From positions 1,116,001 through 1,180,000 of the forward strand of contig NZ_CP195100.1 of assembly GCF_051175315.1 (NCBI RefSeq): a DNA stretch of 64,000 nucleotides. Direction: 5' to 3'. The position numbers and the translations under genes were made by a program. Positions 26,206 through 35,784 of this stretch are shown in pieces. The notes beneath the pieces are model-generated. The model was not told where the DNA came from and did no database searches. It saw only the letters and a list, made by a program, of their open reading frames with translations. The stretch's first letter is position 1. The number at the start of each line of letters is the position of its first letter. The DNA is from Tundrisphaera sp051175315 (lineage in GTDB: Bacteria; Planctomycetota; Planctomycetia; Isosphaerales; Isosphaeraceae).

Positions 26206-27399
26206 TCAACCTCGGAGAAATTTCTCGAGGGCGTCGAAACCGCGCTCCAGGGTGTTCATGTCGGTCGCGAACGACAGGCGGGCATAGCCCTCCGCCCCGA
26301 ACGCCGAGCCCATCACCAGCGCGACGTGGGCCTTGGCCAGTGCCGTCAGGCAGAACGAGGTCGAATCCTCGATCCGCTGCCCGCCCAGGGTCCGACCGAA
26401 GTGCTCGGACACGTTCATGAACGCATAGAACGCCCCGCCGGGGGCGACGCAGCGGACGCCCGGCAGCGACTCGATCCGGCTCAGGACGTAGGCCCGGCGC
26501 TCGGTGAACTTGGCGAGCATCTCGCGGACCGAGTCCTGCGGGCCGGCCACCGCCTCCATCGCCGCGTACTGGCTGATCGAGCAGGGGTTGCTGGTCTCCT
26601 GGCTCTGGACGTCGGCCATGAACTTGGTCACGGCCGCCGGGGCCACCGACCAGCCGATCCGCCAGCCCGTCATCGCGTAGGTCTTGCTCACGCCGGAGAT
26701 CGTGATGGTCCGCTCGGCCAGGCCGGGCCGGAGGGTCGCGAAAACCGTCGGCTTCGCGTCACCGTAGACGAGTTGCTCGTAGATCTCGTCGGAAAGGACG
26801 CCGGCGTTGGTGGTCAGCACGGCATCGGCCAGCGCCTCCAACTCGGCCCGGTCGTAGACGACGCCGGTCGGATTGGACGGGCTGTTGATCATCAGCAGCT
26901 TGGTGCGCGGGGTGACGGCCGCCAGGAACTGGCCCGGCGTCAGCTTGAAGCCGGATTCTTCGGTCGTCTCGATGATGATCGGGGTTGCCCCGGTCAGCTT
27001 CACCAGGTCGGCATAGCTGACCCAATACGGGGCCGGGATGATCACCTCGTCGCCGGGGCCGCACAAAGCCATCAAAGCGTTGTGAATCGAGTGCTTGGCG
27101 CCGTTGGAGACCAGCACCTGGGCGGCGGAGGTCGGCAACCCCTGCTTGTTGGTGTAGTGATCGGCGATCGCCTGCCGAAGTTCGGGGATGCCGGCCGGCG
27201 GGGTGTAGTGGGTGTGCCCCGCCTTCATCGCCCGGATGGCCGCCTCCTGGATGTTGGCCGGGGTGGAGAAGTCGGGCTCGCCGAGGGCGAAATCCATGAC
27301 ATCGATCCCCTCCCCCTTCAGCCTCCTGGCCTCGGCGGCCATCGCCAGGGTCGCCGACGGGGCAATCAGACTCGAACGCTCGGCCAGTGTCAGGACCAT
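26206..27399 (-). CDS. Aspartate/aromatic aminotransferase (class I, PLP)
   Basis: 397 residues, typical of class Ib aspartate aminotransferases. Landmarks: YTPPAGIPELRQAI (65-78), INSPSNPTGV (171-180), the PLP-binding SDEIYE (Asp204, Tyr207), and SGVSKTYAMTGWRIGW with Lys239 and Arg247. It transfers the amino group between aspartate and 2-oxoglutarate, or prephenate in some relatives. It is monocistronic as far as visible. Confidence 0.9.
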   Translation of the reverse strand: MVLTLAERSSLIAPSATLAMAAEARRLKGEGIDVMDFALGEPDFSTPANIQEAAIRAMKAGHTHYTPPAGIPELRQAIADHYTNKQGLPTSAAQVLVSNGAKHSIHNALMALCGPGDEVIIPAPYWVSYADLVKLTGATPIIIETTEESGFKLTPGQFLAAVTPRTKLLMINSPSNPTGVVYDRAELEALADAVLTTNAGVLSDEIYEQLVYGDAKPTVFATLRPGLAERTITISGVSKTYAMTGWRIGWSVAPAAVTKFMADVQSQETSNPCSISQYAAMEAVAGPQDSVREMLAKFTERRAYVLSRIESLPGVRCVAPGGAFYAFMNVSEHFGRTLGGQRIEDSTSFCLTALAKAHVALVMGSAFGAEGYARLSFATDMNTLERGFDALEKFLRG

Positions 27400-27760
27400 C
27401 GCGACCTCGGAGGGAAAACGAAGACCGGATCATGCGTGCGGGGGCTCTCGGCCCTCTAAATTAACATGGACCCGGATCCGCGTCACCTCTCGCAGGTTCG
27501 CCGGCCGGGTCAGGCCACCCGGATTGATTCTCCATGTAAGAATGACAAGACTGGATCATGCGGGAGCTTTTGCCGGATTCTCGACCTAGATTCCCCATAT
27601 TGCTTGATTGTCGAGCCCACCATGATAGGATAAGCCGAGATGGAGGAATCGACACTCTGGGTTAACTCGGGGTTATCGGCTGCTTCTTCATGCTAGGTTT
27701 CTGGGCTTGCGACGGCATCCGTGACGCATCAACCGGATCTGGTTCGGCGGGGGGCGAAAC
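27400..27760. other. Divergent intergenic region with a candidate promoter
   Basis: About 360 bases between the divergent aminotransferase and fabF genes, clearly richer in A+T than its surroundings. It holds a candidate promoter for fabF at 27604-27631 and an imperfect direct repeat GACYGGATCATGCG (27423-27436 and 27549-27562). I see no RNA gene. Confidence 0.4.
27604..27631 (+). promoter_or_regulatory. Candidate sigma70-type promoter of fabF (27761)
   Basis: TTGATT (27604-27609) and TAGGAT (27626-27631) with a 16-base spacer, about 130 bases before the fabF start. Each box matches four of six consensus bases; the -10 box is identical to that before rny. Confidence 0.35.
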
Positions 27761-29041
27761 ATGCGGCGCGTGGTGGTCACCGGCATCGGGGTGGTCTCGC
27801 CCAACGGGATCGGGCGTCGTGCTTTCGGCGAGGCGATCGTCGAGGGGCGATCGGGCGTCGGCCTGATCGAGAGCTTTGACACTTCGGGGCACGCGGTGAA
27901 GATCGCGGGCGAGGTCAAGGGCTTCGACGTGACCCCCCACCTTGGGGAGCACAAGAAGAACGCCAAGACCATGAGCCGCGCCGTGCAATTCGCCGTCGGG
28001 GCCGGCGGGATGGCGGTCGAGGACGCGGGGCTGGACATGGCCCGGCTCGACCCGGAACGCTTCGGCGTCTGCATGGGGACGGGCATCACCCCGATGGACA
28101 TCGCCGAGTTGGTCGGCCCGATCGGCAAGGCGATCGGCCACGATGGGGGATTCGACATCGGCCGGTTCGCCCAGGCGCAGGGGGAGGCGATGGCGCCGCT
28201 CTGGCTGCTCCGCCACCTGCCCAACATGGCCGCCGCCCACCTGTCGATCCTCCACCACGCGATGGGGCCGAACAACACGATCGTGACCGCCTGCGCCGCC
28301 GGGACCCAGGCGGTGGGCGAGGCGTTCCGCCTGATCCAGCGCGGCGACGCCGACGTGATGATGGCCGGCGGCTGCGATAGCCGGCTCGACCCCCTGCTGA
28401 TGGTCGCCTACCAGGCGATGAAGGCCGTGAGCGCCTCCAACCGGCCCCCGTCGGAGGTCTCCCGGCCGTTCGACGGCGAACGCGACGGGTTCGTGATGGG
28501 CGAGGGGGCCGCCGTCCTGATCCTGGAGAGCCTGGCCCGTGCGAAGCGCCGCAAGGCGACGATCTACGCCGAGATCACCGGCTACGGATCGTCGTTCGAC
28601 GCCTACGGGATCACCCGGCCGGAGCCCGAAGGCAAGGGCGCCGCGCTTTCGATGCGGTCGGCGCTCCGCGAAGCCCGCCGTGACCCGGCCGACATCGACT
28701 ACATCAACGCCCACGGCACCAGCACCCGGCTCAACGACCTGATGGAGACGGTCGCCGTCAAGAACGTGTTCGGCCATCGGGCGGGGTCGATCCCGATGAG
28801 CTCGCAGAAATCAATGATCGGCCACCTGATCGGCGCCTCGGGCGCCGTCGAGGCGGCGGCCACCGCCCTTTCGCTCCAGCGGGGATTCGTCCCCCCGACG
28901 ATCAACCAGGAAACGCCCGACCCGGCCTGCGACCTCGACTACGTCCCCAACACCGCCCGGGAGATCCCCCTTCGAACGGCGATCTCGAATAGCTTCGGTT
29001 TTGGGGGCCAGAATGCAACCCTGGTCATGACTCGGGTTTGA
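27761..29041 (+). CDS. fabF: Beta-ketoacyl-ACP synthase II (FabF)
   Basis: 426 residues, full KAS II. Catalytic residues: Cys178 in TACAAGTQ, His318 in NAHGTSTR, Lys350 and His355 in KSMIGHLIGASG; C-terminal FGFGGQNA. It elongates acyl-ACP with malonyl-ACP. There is no ACP or other fab gene beside it. It differs from the condensing enzyme at 13015 and is closer to classical FabF in sequence feel, but which of the two serves bulk synthesis cannot be told from here. Confidence 0.9.
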   Translation: MRRVVVTGIGVVSPNGIGRRAFGEAIVEGRSGVGLIESFDTSGHAVKIAGEVKGFDVTPHLGEHKKNAKTMSRAVQFAVGAGGMAVEDAGLDMARLDPERFGVCMGTGITPMDIAELVGPIGKAIGHDGGFDIGRFAQAQGEAMAPLWLLRHLPNMAAAHLSILHHAMGPNNTIVTACAAGTQAVGEAFRLIQRGDADVMMAGGCDSRLDPLLMVAYQAMKAVSASNRPPSEVSRPFDGERDGFVMGEGAAVLILESLARAKRRKATIYAEITGYGSSFDAYGITRPEPEGKGAALSMRSALREARRDPADIDYINAHGTSTRLNDLMETVAVKNVFGHRAGSIPMSSQKSMIGHLIGASGAVEAAATALSLQRGFVPPTINQETPDPACDLDYVPNTAREIPLRTAISNSFGFGGQNATLVMTRV

Positions 29042-29192
29042 GGGGAGTAGCGGCCCTCCCACGAGCCTCGGTATCGATAATTGCCCTGGCCCGGATCGGG
29101 CGAACTGCTAGACTGCCGCCGCTTCCCTCCCCCGGGGGATCTGGGGCAAGGCGTACCTTGTCCCGGCACTTTCCGCGTCGGGATGAGACCTC

Positions 29193-32105
29193 ATGCTCCA
29201 GCGTCGGCGATGGATCGCCTGGCTGATCCCGGCCATCGGCTTCGCCCTCGGATGCCCGGCCTTTGCCGATGAACCCGGGCCCCGGACCCGGCTCAAGGTC
29301 CCGCCCGGCCTGCCTCGCTATGCGATCGAGGCCCGGCTGGACATCCCCGGCCGGCGGGTCGAGGCCCGCGAGCGGGTCGTGTTCACCAACCGGACCAACG
29401 TCGAATTGTCGGAGTTGGTGTTCCACGTCTACCCCCGGCACCGGGTGGCCGAGGCCGACCGGCTCAAGACCGGCAAGACCCTGGAAGTCCTCCGCCTGAG
29501 CCCCGAGGAGGCGATGGACGCCGAGGGGCGCAGGCTCACGGTCGACTCCGCGACGATCGCCGGTAAGCCGGCCGTCGTGGCCTTCGACCCCTCCAACGAC
29601 ACGATCATGGCCGTCCCGCTGCCCGCTCCGGTCAAGCCGGGCGAGACGGCGACCGTCGAGATCGCCTTCGTCGTGGACCTGCCCGACTTCTGGGGCCGGT
29701 GGGGGCATCACAAGGGGGTCACTTACCTCCTGAACTGGTACCCGGTCCTGGCCCACGTCGACGACAGGGGCTGGGAGCGGACCCCGTTCGTCCCCTGGCA
29801 CCAGCCCTGGCACCAGGAGGCCGGCCATTACTCGGTCCGGTTCGACCTGCCCGAGGATCAGGTCGTGGCGTCGACCGGCCGGATCGTGGACACCGACGCG
29901 GCGGGCCCTGGCCGCAAGGCGATCACCATCGAGGCGGCCCCGTCGCGCGACTTCGCCTTCGTCTGCTCGAATCGGTTCGAGTCCCTGGAGAAGAAGTCCG
30001 GCCCGACCACGATCCGGGTCGTCGGCTTCCCCGAGGACCGCGCCAATGCCGAGGCCGCCCTCACCTACATGGGCGAAGTGATCCCGCTCTACGAAGAGTG
30101 GTTCGGGCCGTATTACGACGAGGAATTCGAGATCGCCACCTCGTTCTTCGGCTGGAACGGCAACGAGTGCGCCGGGCTGGTCCTGATCGACGACCGGGTG
30201 ATGAAGCTTCCGGAGGCCGGCACACGCTACCTGGACCACCTCGTGACCCACGAGACCTTGCACCAATGGTTCTGGAACGTGGTCGGGACCGACGGCTACG
30301 CCGAAACGTTCATGGACGAGGGGATCGTCAACGGGGTGACCGCCCGCCGCCTCGACGAGAAATACGGCCGCAACGCCCCCATCGTCACCTGGGGCAAGTA
30401 CCTGAACTGGATGCCGACGATCGGCCGCGAGGACATGCGGCTGTCCGGCTACTACGGCTGGAAGGCACGCGGCGGGGGCGGGTCGGCGATCCGCAACCTA
30501 GGCGAACTCAGCGACCTGGGATCCCTGTTCAGCCTGGCCTACGACCGCGGCGGCAAGGTGATCAACATGGTCGAGAATCGCCTCGGTCCCGATCGCTTCT
30601 TCGCCTTCTTCCGCCAGGTCTACCAGCAGTACGCTTTCGGGACGTTCCACTACGCCGAATTGAAGCGTGACCTCGCCGCGTTCGACCCGGGGACCGACTG
30701 GCCGAGGTTCCTGGACGACTGGCTGGTCGAGCACAAGGATACCGACTGGGCCGTGGAGCGCGTCGACGTCGGCTACGCCGCCCCCGGGTCCCCTTCCCGC
30801 CCGGTGGTGATCCGCCTCCGCCAGCGGGGCGAATTGATCGAGCCGACCGTGGTCGCCTGCCGGGCCGGCGAATCGGAGTTGCGGATCCCGATCTGGCCCG
30901 ATCGGGGCAGCTACGACGTCCCGGACGCCCACGTCAACCGCGAAGGCGACACCTGGACGGTGACCCTCAACGCCCCGGACCGGCCGACGCAGGTGGAGGT
31001 CGACCCGGACCATGCCTTGCTGGACGCGGTGCCGGACAACAACCGCTGGAAGGGGGAGATCGCCTGGCGGGTCACGCCGCTGATGACCCCGCTCGACCAG
31101 GCGTCCACGTTCCAGGCGTTCGACCGCCCCTCGGTGGTGGCCGGCCTGTTCGTCGACCAGTACCAGAGGGGTGGCTTCAAGGTGGCCGTCACCCGGCTCC
31201 AGAAGTACCAGCTCACCGCCTGGGCCGGCACCGAGCCCGCACTTCGCGAGGCGATCTTCGGCGGGCAGTTCCAGTTCCTCCACTTCCCCTGGCCGCGTTG
31301 GAATGCCGGTGTCTTTTATGAGCAGGGGCTCTACAACTTCTACAACGACAAGCAGCACTCGGGCGGGCGGATCTTCGCCCGCAACCGATTCCTGGAGTCG
31401 GCCAGCAACCTGACCGAAGACGCCGGGTTCTACGAGTTCTACTACGGCTTCGGCAATGAATTCTGGCAGGGAGATGACGGCCGCCCGGTCGACAAGCCGT
31501 TCGCGGCGGTCGGGGCCCGGTTCCGGCTCAATACCCTCTATCCGGTCTGGAACCCGGAGGGGGGCCGTTTGATCGACGCGACCGTGGAGTACGGCGACCG
31601 CGCGATCGGATCGACCTTCGACTACGTCCGGATGTCGCTCGAATATGGGATCGTCCGCTCCCTGCCCGCGAACTGGGGCTACCTGTCGCGGACCCGGATC
31701 GCGGTACGCGGCTACGGCGGGCTCGGGTTCCCGGACAACGTGCCCTACTTCCGGCTGGGCGGCGGCCGGAGGCTGCGGGCCCTGGACCTCCAGCAGAATA
31801 TCGGCAGTTCGGTCTGGCTGGGGACCGTCGAGTGGCGATTCCCGCTCTGCTCCGACCTCGAATATCGCGCCCTGGACCGGTTCGTCGGCCTCCGGAATGT
31901 GCTGGGGACGGTGTTCTACGACGTGGGCCAGTCCTACCTCCAGGGGGAGTTCAGCCCGGTGGTCCACGGCGTCGGGTTCGGGATCGGCGTGGACGTGGCC
32001 CTGTTCTCGTTCATCGAGCGGGCCGTGGCCCGGATCGACATCGCGCAGCCGATCGGGACCGGCAATGGCCCGGTCCTCTGGTTCGGCCTGAATCAATCAT
32101 TCTGA
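29193..32105 (+). CDS. M1-type zinc aminopeptidase fused to a C-terminal outer-membrane beta-barrel
   Basis: 970 residues. A signal peptide (MLQRRRWIAWLIPAIGFALG, cleavage near PAFA-DEP) is followed by an M1 gluzincin: N-terminal beta-saddle (about 40-270) and catalytic domain with HETLH (His353, Glu354, His357) and Glu376 in FMDEGIV, exactly HExxHx18E. GNECAG (323-328) sits where GxMEN is expected. After about residue 640 the protein becomes a series of amphipathic beta strands. These include LGGGRRLRALDL and a strand with VEWRFPL, which resemble the Omp85/BamA-type barrel, and it ends in Phe (LNQSF), the usual terminal residue of barrel proteins. I infer an outer-membrane-embedded peptidase. 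Such a fusion is unusual. Confidence 0.85.
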   Translation: MLQRRRWIAWLIPAIGFALGCPAFADEPGPRTRLKVPPGLPRYAIEARLDIPGRRVEARERVVFTNRTNVELSELVFHVYPRHRVAEADRLKTGKTLEVLRLSPEEAMDAEGRRLTVDSATIAGKPAVVAFDPSNDTIMAVPLPAPVKPGETATVEIAFVVDLPDFWGRWGHHKGVTYLLNWYPVLAHVDDRGWERTPFVPWHQPWHQEAGHYSVRFDLPEDQVVASTGRIVDTDAAGPGRKAITIEAAPSRDFAFVCSNRFESLEKKSGPTTIRVVGFPEDRANAEAALTYMGEVIPLYEEWFGPYYDEEFEIATSFFGWNGNECAGLVLIDDRVMKLPEAGTRYLDHLVTHETLHQWFWNVVGTDGYAETFMDEGIVNGVTARRLDEKYGRNAPIVTWGKYLNWMPTIGREDMRLSGYYGWKARGGGGSAIRNLGELSDLGSLFSLAYDRGGKVINMVENRLGPDRFFAFFRQVYQQYAFGTFHYAELKRDLAAFDPGTDWPRFLDDWLVEHKDTDWAVERVDVGYAAPGSPSRPVVIRLRQRGELIEPTVVACRAGESELRIPIWPDRGSYDVPDAHVNREGDTWTVTLNAPDRPTQVEVDPDHALLDAVPDNNRWKGEIAWRVTPLMTPLDQASTFQAFDRPSVVAGLFVDQYQRGGFKVAVTRLQKYQLTAWAGTEPALREAIFGGQFQFLHFPWPRWNAGVFYEQGLYNFYNDKQHSGGRIFARNRFLESASNLTEDAGFYEFYYGFGNEFWQGDDGRPVDKPFAAVGARFRLNTLYPVWNPEGGRLIDATVEYGDRAIGSTFDYVRMSLEYGIVRSLPANWGYLSRTRIAVRGYGGLGFPDNVPYFRLGGGRRLRALDLQQNIGSSVWLGTVEWRFPLCSDLEYRALDRFVGLRNVLGTVFYDVGQSYLQGEFSPVVHGVGFGIGVDVALFSFIERAVARIDIAQPIGTGNGPVLWFGLNQSF

Positions 32106-32107
32106 GG

Positions 32108-32689
32108 TCAGACGGCGTTGCGCGACTCGCCGATCCGCTTGAGGTGGCGTCGGGCCTTGGCCAGGATCGGGCCGACCGAGTTCTCGGGGATGCCGAGTTG
32201 CTTGCCGATCTGGCGGTAGTTCAGGTACTTGAGGTGGTAGAGCCGGACCACGTCGGCCTCGCGCTCGGGGAGGTGGGCCAGCATCCGCTCGACCTCTTCG
32301 GCGGCGATGATCGGCTCGGCCTCGCCCCCCTGGTCGTCGTCGACGCTGGAGCGGTGCGCCGTGGAATGGCCGAGCTCGGCCTCGCGGAATCGCTTGATGA
32401 CCTCGCGGACGCAGACCCGTCGCGCGACCACCGTCAGGTAGGTGGGCAGCGAGCTGACCCCCTTGAACTGGCGGAGCACCTGATAATCGTCGTCGACAAT
32501 CGCCAGGAAGATCTCGGCGGCCAGGTCCTCCACGTCGGCCTCGGATAGTTCCACGCTGCGGGCGTGGCCGACATGCCGGATCACGTGGTAGATCAGGCCC
32601 ATGTAGCGGTCGACGAAATCGTTCCAGGCGCGCGGCTGATGGCGCAGGCAACGGTCGAGCAATTGTCGATCGATCTCGCGCAACGGCAC
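32108..32689 (-). CDS. ECF-type RNA polymerase sigma factor
   Basis: 193 residues. Region 2 spans about 15-95 (DVEDLAAEIFLAIVDDDYQ, SLPTYLTVVARRVCVREVI) and region 4 about 130-185 (LPEREADVVRLYHLKYLNYRQIGKQLGIPENSVG), a helix-turn-helix. The GTG start at 32689 has GAGGAGG upstream. No anti-sigma gene is adjacent, so regulation may be by phosphorylation or by another route, as in many planctomycete ECF factors. It is convergent with the peptidase-barrel gene. Confidence 0.87.
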   Translation of the reverse strand: MPLREIDRQLLDRCLRHQPRAWNDFVDRYMGLIYHVIRHVGHARSVELSEADVEDLAAEIFLAIVDDDYQVLRQFKGVSSLPTYLTVVARRVCVREVIKRFREAELGHSTAHRSSVDDDQGGEAEPIIAAEEVERMLAHLPEREADVVRLYHLKYLNYRQIGKQLGIPENSVGPILAKARRHLKRIGESRNAV

Positions 32690-32870
32690 GGACGGGCCTC
32701 CTCATCCGGGCGACGCGACGGGTCCAGGTGATCCGCCGAGGGGGACTCGGGTCGATTGTCGACGCCGGTTTAACGATTTTATCCCATCGAACTCAAGGAG
32801 CAAGAAAACCCCGGCGAGGATGATGGTTCGTCGGACGATCGCCCGGGGATGGGTCTCGCCCCGATTCCGG

Positions 32871-32899
32871 TTCCGACAATCCCCCCGGCCGGTTAGAAT
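32871..32899 (+). promoter_or_regulatory. Candidate promoter of the receiver protein gene
   Basis: TAGAAT (32894-32899, five of six matches to TATAAT) with a weak -35 TTCCGA (32871-32876) 17 bases upstream. The surrounding GGTTAGAATCGG is repeated almost exactly before the gene at 39618. Confidence 0.35.
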
Positions 32900-32965
32900 C
32901 GGCTGGATCGAAAGGGACGGGCCGGCGCGATGGGACCTGTCCCCACTCGTTTGGGAGGTGTCGCC

Positions 32966-33427
32966 TTGGATCTTCCGCAAAATCCCCCGAAAATCCTGAT
33001 CGCCGACGACAACGTCCAGAACGTCGAGCTGCTGGAAGCGTACCTCAGCGGGATCGATTGCGAGATCCGGACCGCCATCGACGGCGAGGACACGCTCCGC
33101 GTGGTCGAGGAGTTCCGCCCCGACCTGCTCCTGCTCGACATCATGATGCCGCGGCTGTCCGGCTTCGAGGTCTGCATCAAGCTACGGGCCAACCCCGCCA
33201 CGCGTGACCTCCTGATTTTGATGGTCACCGCGCTGGACGAACCGGCCGACTTCGAGCGCGGCGTCCAGGCCGGCACCGACGACTTCTTGACCAAGCCGGT
33301 CAACAAGGTGGAACTGCTGTGCCGGGTCAGGAGCCTGCTCCGGGTCCGCCACCTCAAGAGCCAGCTCGAACGGACCCTGGCGTACCTCTCCGAGGTCGAG
33401 ACCGCGAGCCGCGTCGCGGCCCCGTGA
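32966..33427 (+). CDS. Stand-alone response-regulator receiver protein (PleD/DivK-like)
   Basis: 153 residues, one CheY-like domain. Acidic pocket Asp14/Asp15 in LIADDN, phospho-acceptor Asp58 in LLLLDIMMP, Thr88 in MVTALDEP and Lys110 in FLTKPV, followed by a helical tail (about 115-150). The TTG start at 32966 is preferred because GGGAGGTG lies five bases upstream; an ATG at 32930 adds 12 unconserved residues. No output domain and no histidine kinase are adjacent. Partner unknown; it lies 38 bases before the RlmI-type gene and may share its transcript. Confidence 0.85.
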   Translation: MDLPQNPPKILIADDNVQNVELLEAYLSGIDCEIRTAIDGEDTLRVVEEFRPDLLLLDIMMPRLSGFEVCIKLRANPATRDLLILMVTALDEPADFERGVQAGTDDFLTKPVNKVELLCRVRSLLRVRHLKSQLERTLAYLSEVETASRVAAP

Positions 33428-33465
33428 TCGTTGTCCCCTCCGCCTTGACCGAAAGATCGCACCCG

Positions 33466-34659
33466 ATGCCCAGTCCGCCCCGCGTCGTGATCAAGCCCCG
33501 ACGCGCCCGCCCGTTCTTCGCCCGCCATCCCTGGGTCTTCGCCAACTCGATCGAATCGGTCGAGGGGGCACCCGAACCCGGGGACGAGGTCGCCGTCGTC
33601 AGCCATGAAGGGAAATTCATCGCCCGGGGCCTGTTCAACCCCCGGAGCGCCATCCGGGTCCGCCTCTACCGCTGGGAAGACGCGCCGATCGACGATGCGT
33701 ACCTGGCCGGGCTGATCGACGACGCGCTCCGGCTCCGCACCGACATCCTCAAGCTCGAAGGCCCCGGGACGGCCGCCCGCCTGGTGTTCAGCGAGTCGGA
33801 CGGCCTGTCCGGGCTGATCGTCGATCGCTTCGACCGCCATTTGGTGGTCCAGTTCACCAGCCTGGCCCTGCACGCCCGCCGCGACTTCCTCCTGGCCCGC
33901 CTGGTCGAGCGGACCGGGGCGGAGAGCGTGACCCTCCGGGGGGAGAAGGGGATTCCGTCCCAGGAAGGGCTCAAGATCGAGGACGGCGTGGCCTTCGGCA
34001 CCGCCCCCGACGGTCCGATCGAGATCGTCGAGAACGGCGTGACCTACGCCGTCGGACTCGGCACCGGCCAGAAGACCGGGTTCTACCTGGACCAGCGCGA
34101 CAACCGCCGCGCCGCGTCGGCCCACGCCGCCGGCAAGAACGTCCTGGACCTGTTCTGCTATACCGGGGGCTTCTCGCTCCATGCCCTGCTGCAAGGCGGG
34201 GCGGCCTCGACGCTTGGGTTCGATTCGTCCAGCAACGCCATCGAGCTGGCCCGGGCCAACGCCGTCCGCAACCACGCCGGGTCGGCCCGGTTCGAGGTGG
34301 CCGATGTCTTCGATGCTTTGGAAACGCTCAAAACCTCCGAGCAGACCTTCGGGCTCGTCATCTGCGACCCGCCCAAGTTCGCCCGCCACGCCCGAGACGT
34401 CGAGGACGCCGTGCGCGGCTACCTCCGGCTGAACCGGGCGGCGATCCACGCGGTCGAGCCGGGCGGGATCTTCGTGACCTGCTCGTGCTCCGGGCTGGTG
34501 GGCCGCGACCTGTTCCTGGACATGCTTGGGCAGGTCGCCGAGCTGTCGGGCCGGCGGATCCAGATCCTCGAACAGCGCGGGCCGGCGGCCGACCACCCGG
34601 TCTCCGCGTCCTGCCTGGAGTCCGACTACCTGAAGTGCGTGATCGCCCGCGTGCTCTGA
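33466..34659 (+). CDS. rlmI: Class I rRNA (cytosine-C5) methyltransferase, RlmI-like
   Basis: 397 residues, the same length as E. coli RlmI (396). An N-terminal PUA domain (about 4-80, RHPWVFANSIE) is followed by a linker with GQKTGFYLDQRDNR (201-214) and a Rossmann methyltransferase domain: SAM site VLDLFCYTGGFSLHA (226-240), catalytic CDPPKF (300-305) and CSCSGLV (339-345). RlmI methylates C1962 of 23S rRNA; the exact nucleotide here is assumed from family membership. The start at 33466 matches the PUA onset. Confidence 0.88.
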   Translation: MPSPPRVVIKPRRARPFFARHPWVFANSIESVEGAPEPGDEVAVVSHEGKFIARGLFNPRSAIRVRLYRWEDAPIDDAYLAGLIDDALRLRTDILKLEGPGTAARLVFSESDGLSGLIVDRFDRHLVVQFTSLALHARRDFLLARLVERTGAESVTLRGEKGIPSQEGLKIEDGVAFGTAPDGPIEIVENGVTYAVGLGTGQKTGFYLDQRDNRRAASAHAAGKNVLDLFCYTGGFSLHALLQGGAASTLGFDSSSNAIELARANAVRNHAGSARFEVADVFDALETLKTSEQTFGLVICDPPKFARHARDVEDAVRGYLRLNRAAIHAVEPGGIFVTCSCSGLVGRDLFLDMLGQVAELSGRRIQILEQRGPAADHPVSASCLESDYLKCVIARVL

Positions 34660-34689
34660 TCGGCGGCGGGCCCGGGGGATGTTTCGAGC

Positions 34690-35697
34690 ATGGCGAAGTC
34701 GTGGACCGCGTCGGAGATCGCCCTGGTGAACGGGTCGACGGGTGATCCCGGCCTGTTCATCGACTACCCCGGGCGCGACGACGCCATCCTGTTCGATGCG
34801 GGCGACAACGCCCGGCTCGACGCGGACCGGCTCGGCGACCTCGGGGCCGTGTTCATCACCCACCACCACGTCGACCACTTCATCGGACTCGACCGGATCG
34901 TCCGCGCGAACCTGGACCGGGACAAGACGCTCCGGATCTACGGGCCGACCGGGACGATCCGCCGGGTTTTCGACCGGATCAAGAGCTACCTCTATCCCGA
35001 CTTCGGGTCGATGAAGTTGGTGCTCGAACTCCACGACGTCGAGGCCGGCCAGATCAAGGCCGCCACCTTCGGCGACTGGAAGCGGTTCCCCGAGCCCGAG
35101 CCGACCCTGATCGAGTGGGAAGGGCCGACGCTCCTGGAGATCCCCGAGTATCGGGTCGAGGCGGCCTTCGCCGACCACACGGTCCCCTGCCTGGCGTTCG
35201 CGCTGGTCGAGATGTCGGGCTTCCACCCGGACCGAGCCCGCATGCAGTCCGGGCCGCTCCGCCCGGGGCCCTGGGTGGGCCGGGTCCTGGCCGGGCTCCG
35301 CGCCGAGGAGCCGGCCGACACCCCGATCGAGATCGACGGCGGCCGCTGGACCCTGGGCGACCTGGCCGCCCGCTACTTCGGTCGGACCCCCGGGGCGCGG
35401 ATCGCCTACATCACCGACACCTGGATGAGCCCGATCGTCCGGCCCGACCTCCTCCGCCTGGCCCACAAGGCGACCCGGCTCTATTGCGACGCCTACTACG
35501 CCTCGAAGCACCTCAAGCAGGCCGAGAAGTACCGCCACATGACGGCGGCCGGAGCCGCCGAACTGGCCCGCGACGCCCGGGCCGAGTCCCTGGTCCTGAT
35601 CCACTTCGCGGCCCGCTATCAGGGGGCCTATGAGACGCTGCTCGACGAGGCCCGGGCCATCTACCCGGCCGCCTCGGCCGAGATCCCGGCCCGCTGA
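34690..35697 (+). CDS. MBL-fold hydrolase, RNase Z-like
   Basis: 335 residues. A metallo-beta-lactamase motif THHHVDHFIG (His58, His60, Asp62, His63) is seen early, ADHTVPCLAFAL (near 162-173) matches the internal strand of ribonuclease Z proteins, and later AYITDTW and LIHFAARY supply the remaining ligands. The family includes tRNase Z and arylsulfatase/phosphodiesterase-type enzymes; the insert differs from canonical RNase Z, so tRNA 3' processing is possible but unproven. Starts 30 bases after the RlmI gene. Confidence 0.75.
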   Translation: MAKSWTASEIALVNGSTGDPGLFIDYPGRDDAILFDAGDNARLDADRLGDLGAVFITHHHVDHFIGLDRIVRANLDRDKTLRIYGPTGTIRRVFDRIKSYLYPDFGSMKLVLELHDVEAGQIKAATFGDWKRFPEPEPTLIEWEGPTLLEIPEYRVEAAFADHTVPCLAFALVEMSGFHPDRARMQSGPLRPGPWVGRVLAGLRAEEPADTPIEIDGGRWTLGDLAARYFGRTPGARIAYITDTWMSPIVRPDLLRLAHKATRLYCDAYYASKHLKQAEKYRHMTAAGAAELARDARAESLVLIHFAARYQGAYETLLDEARAIYPAASAEIPAR

Positions 35698-35784
35698 ATT
35701 CCGGGAGCATCGGCCAAGATTCCGGGCGAGACGGCGAATCATGAGGGTGTGACGCCGGGGACCGAAACGCCAGAAGGTGAGGCC

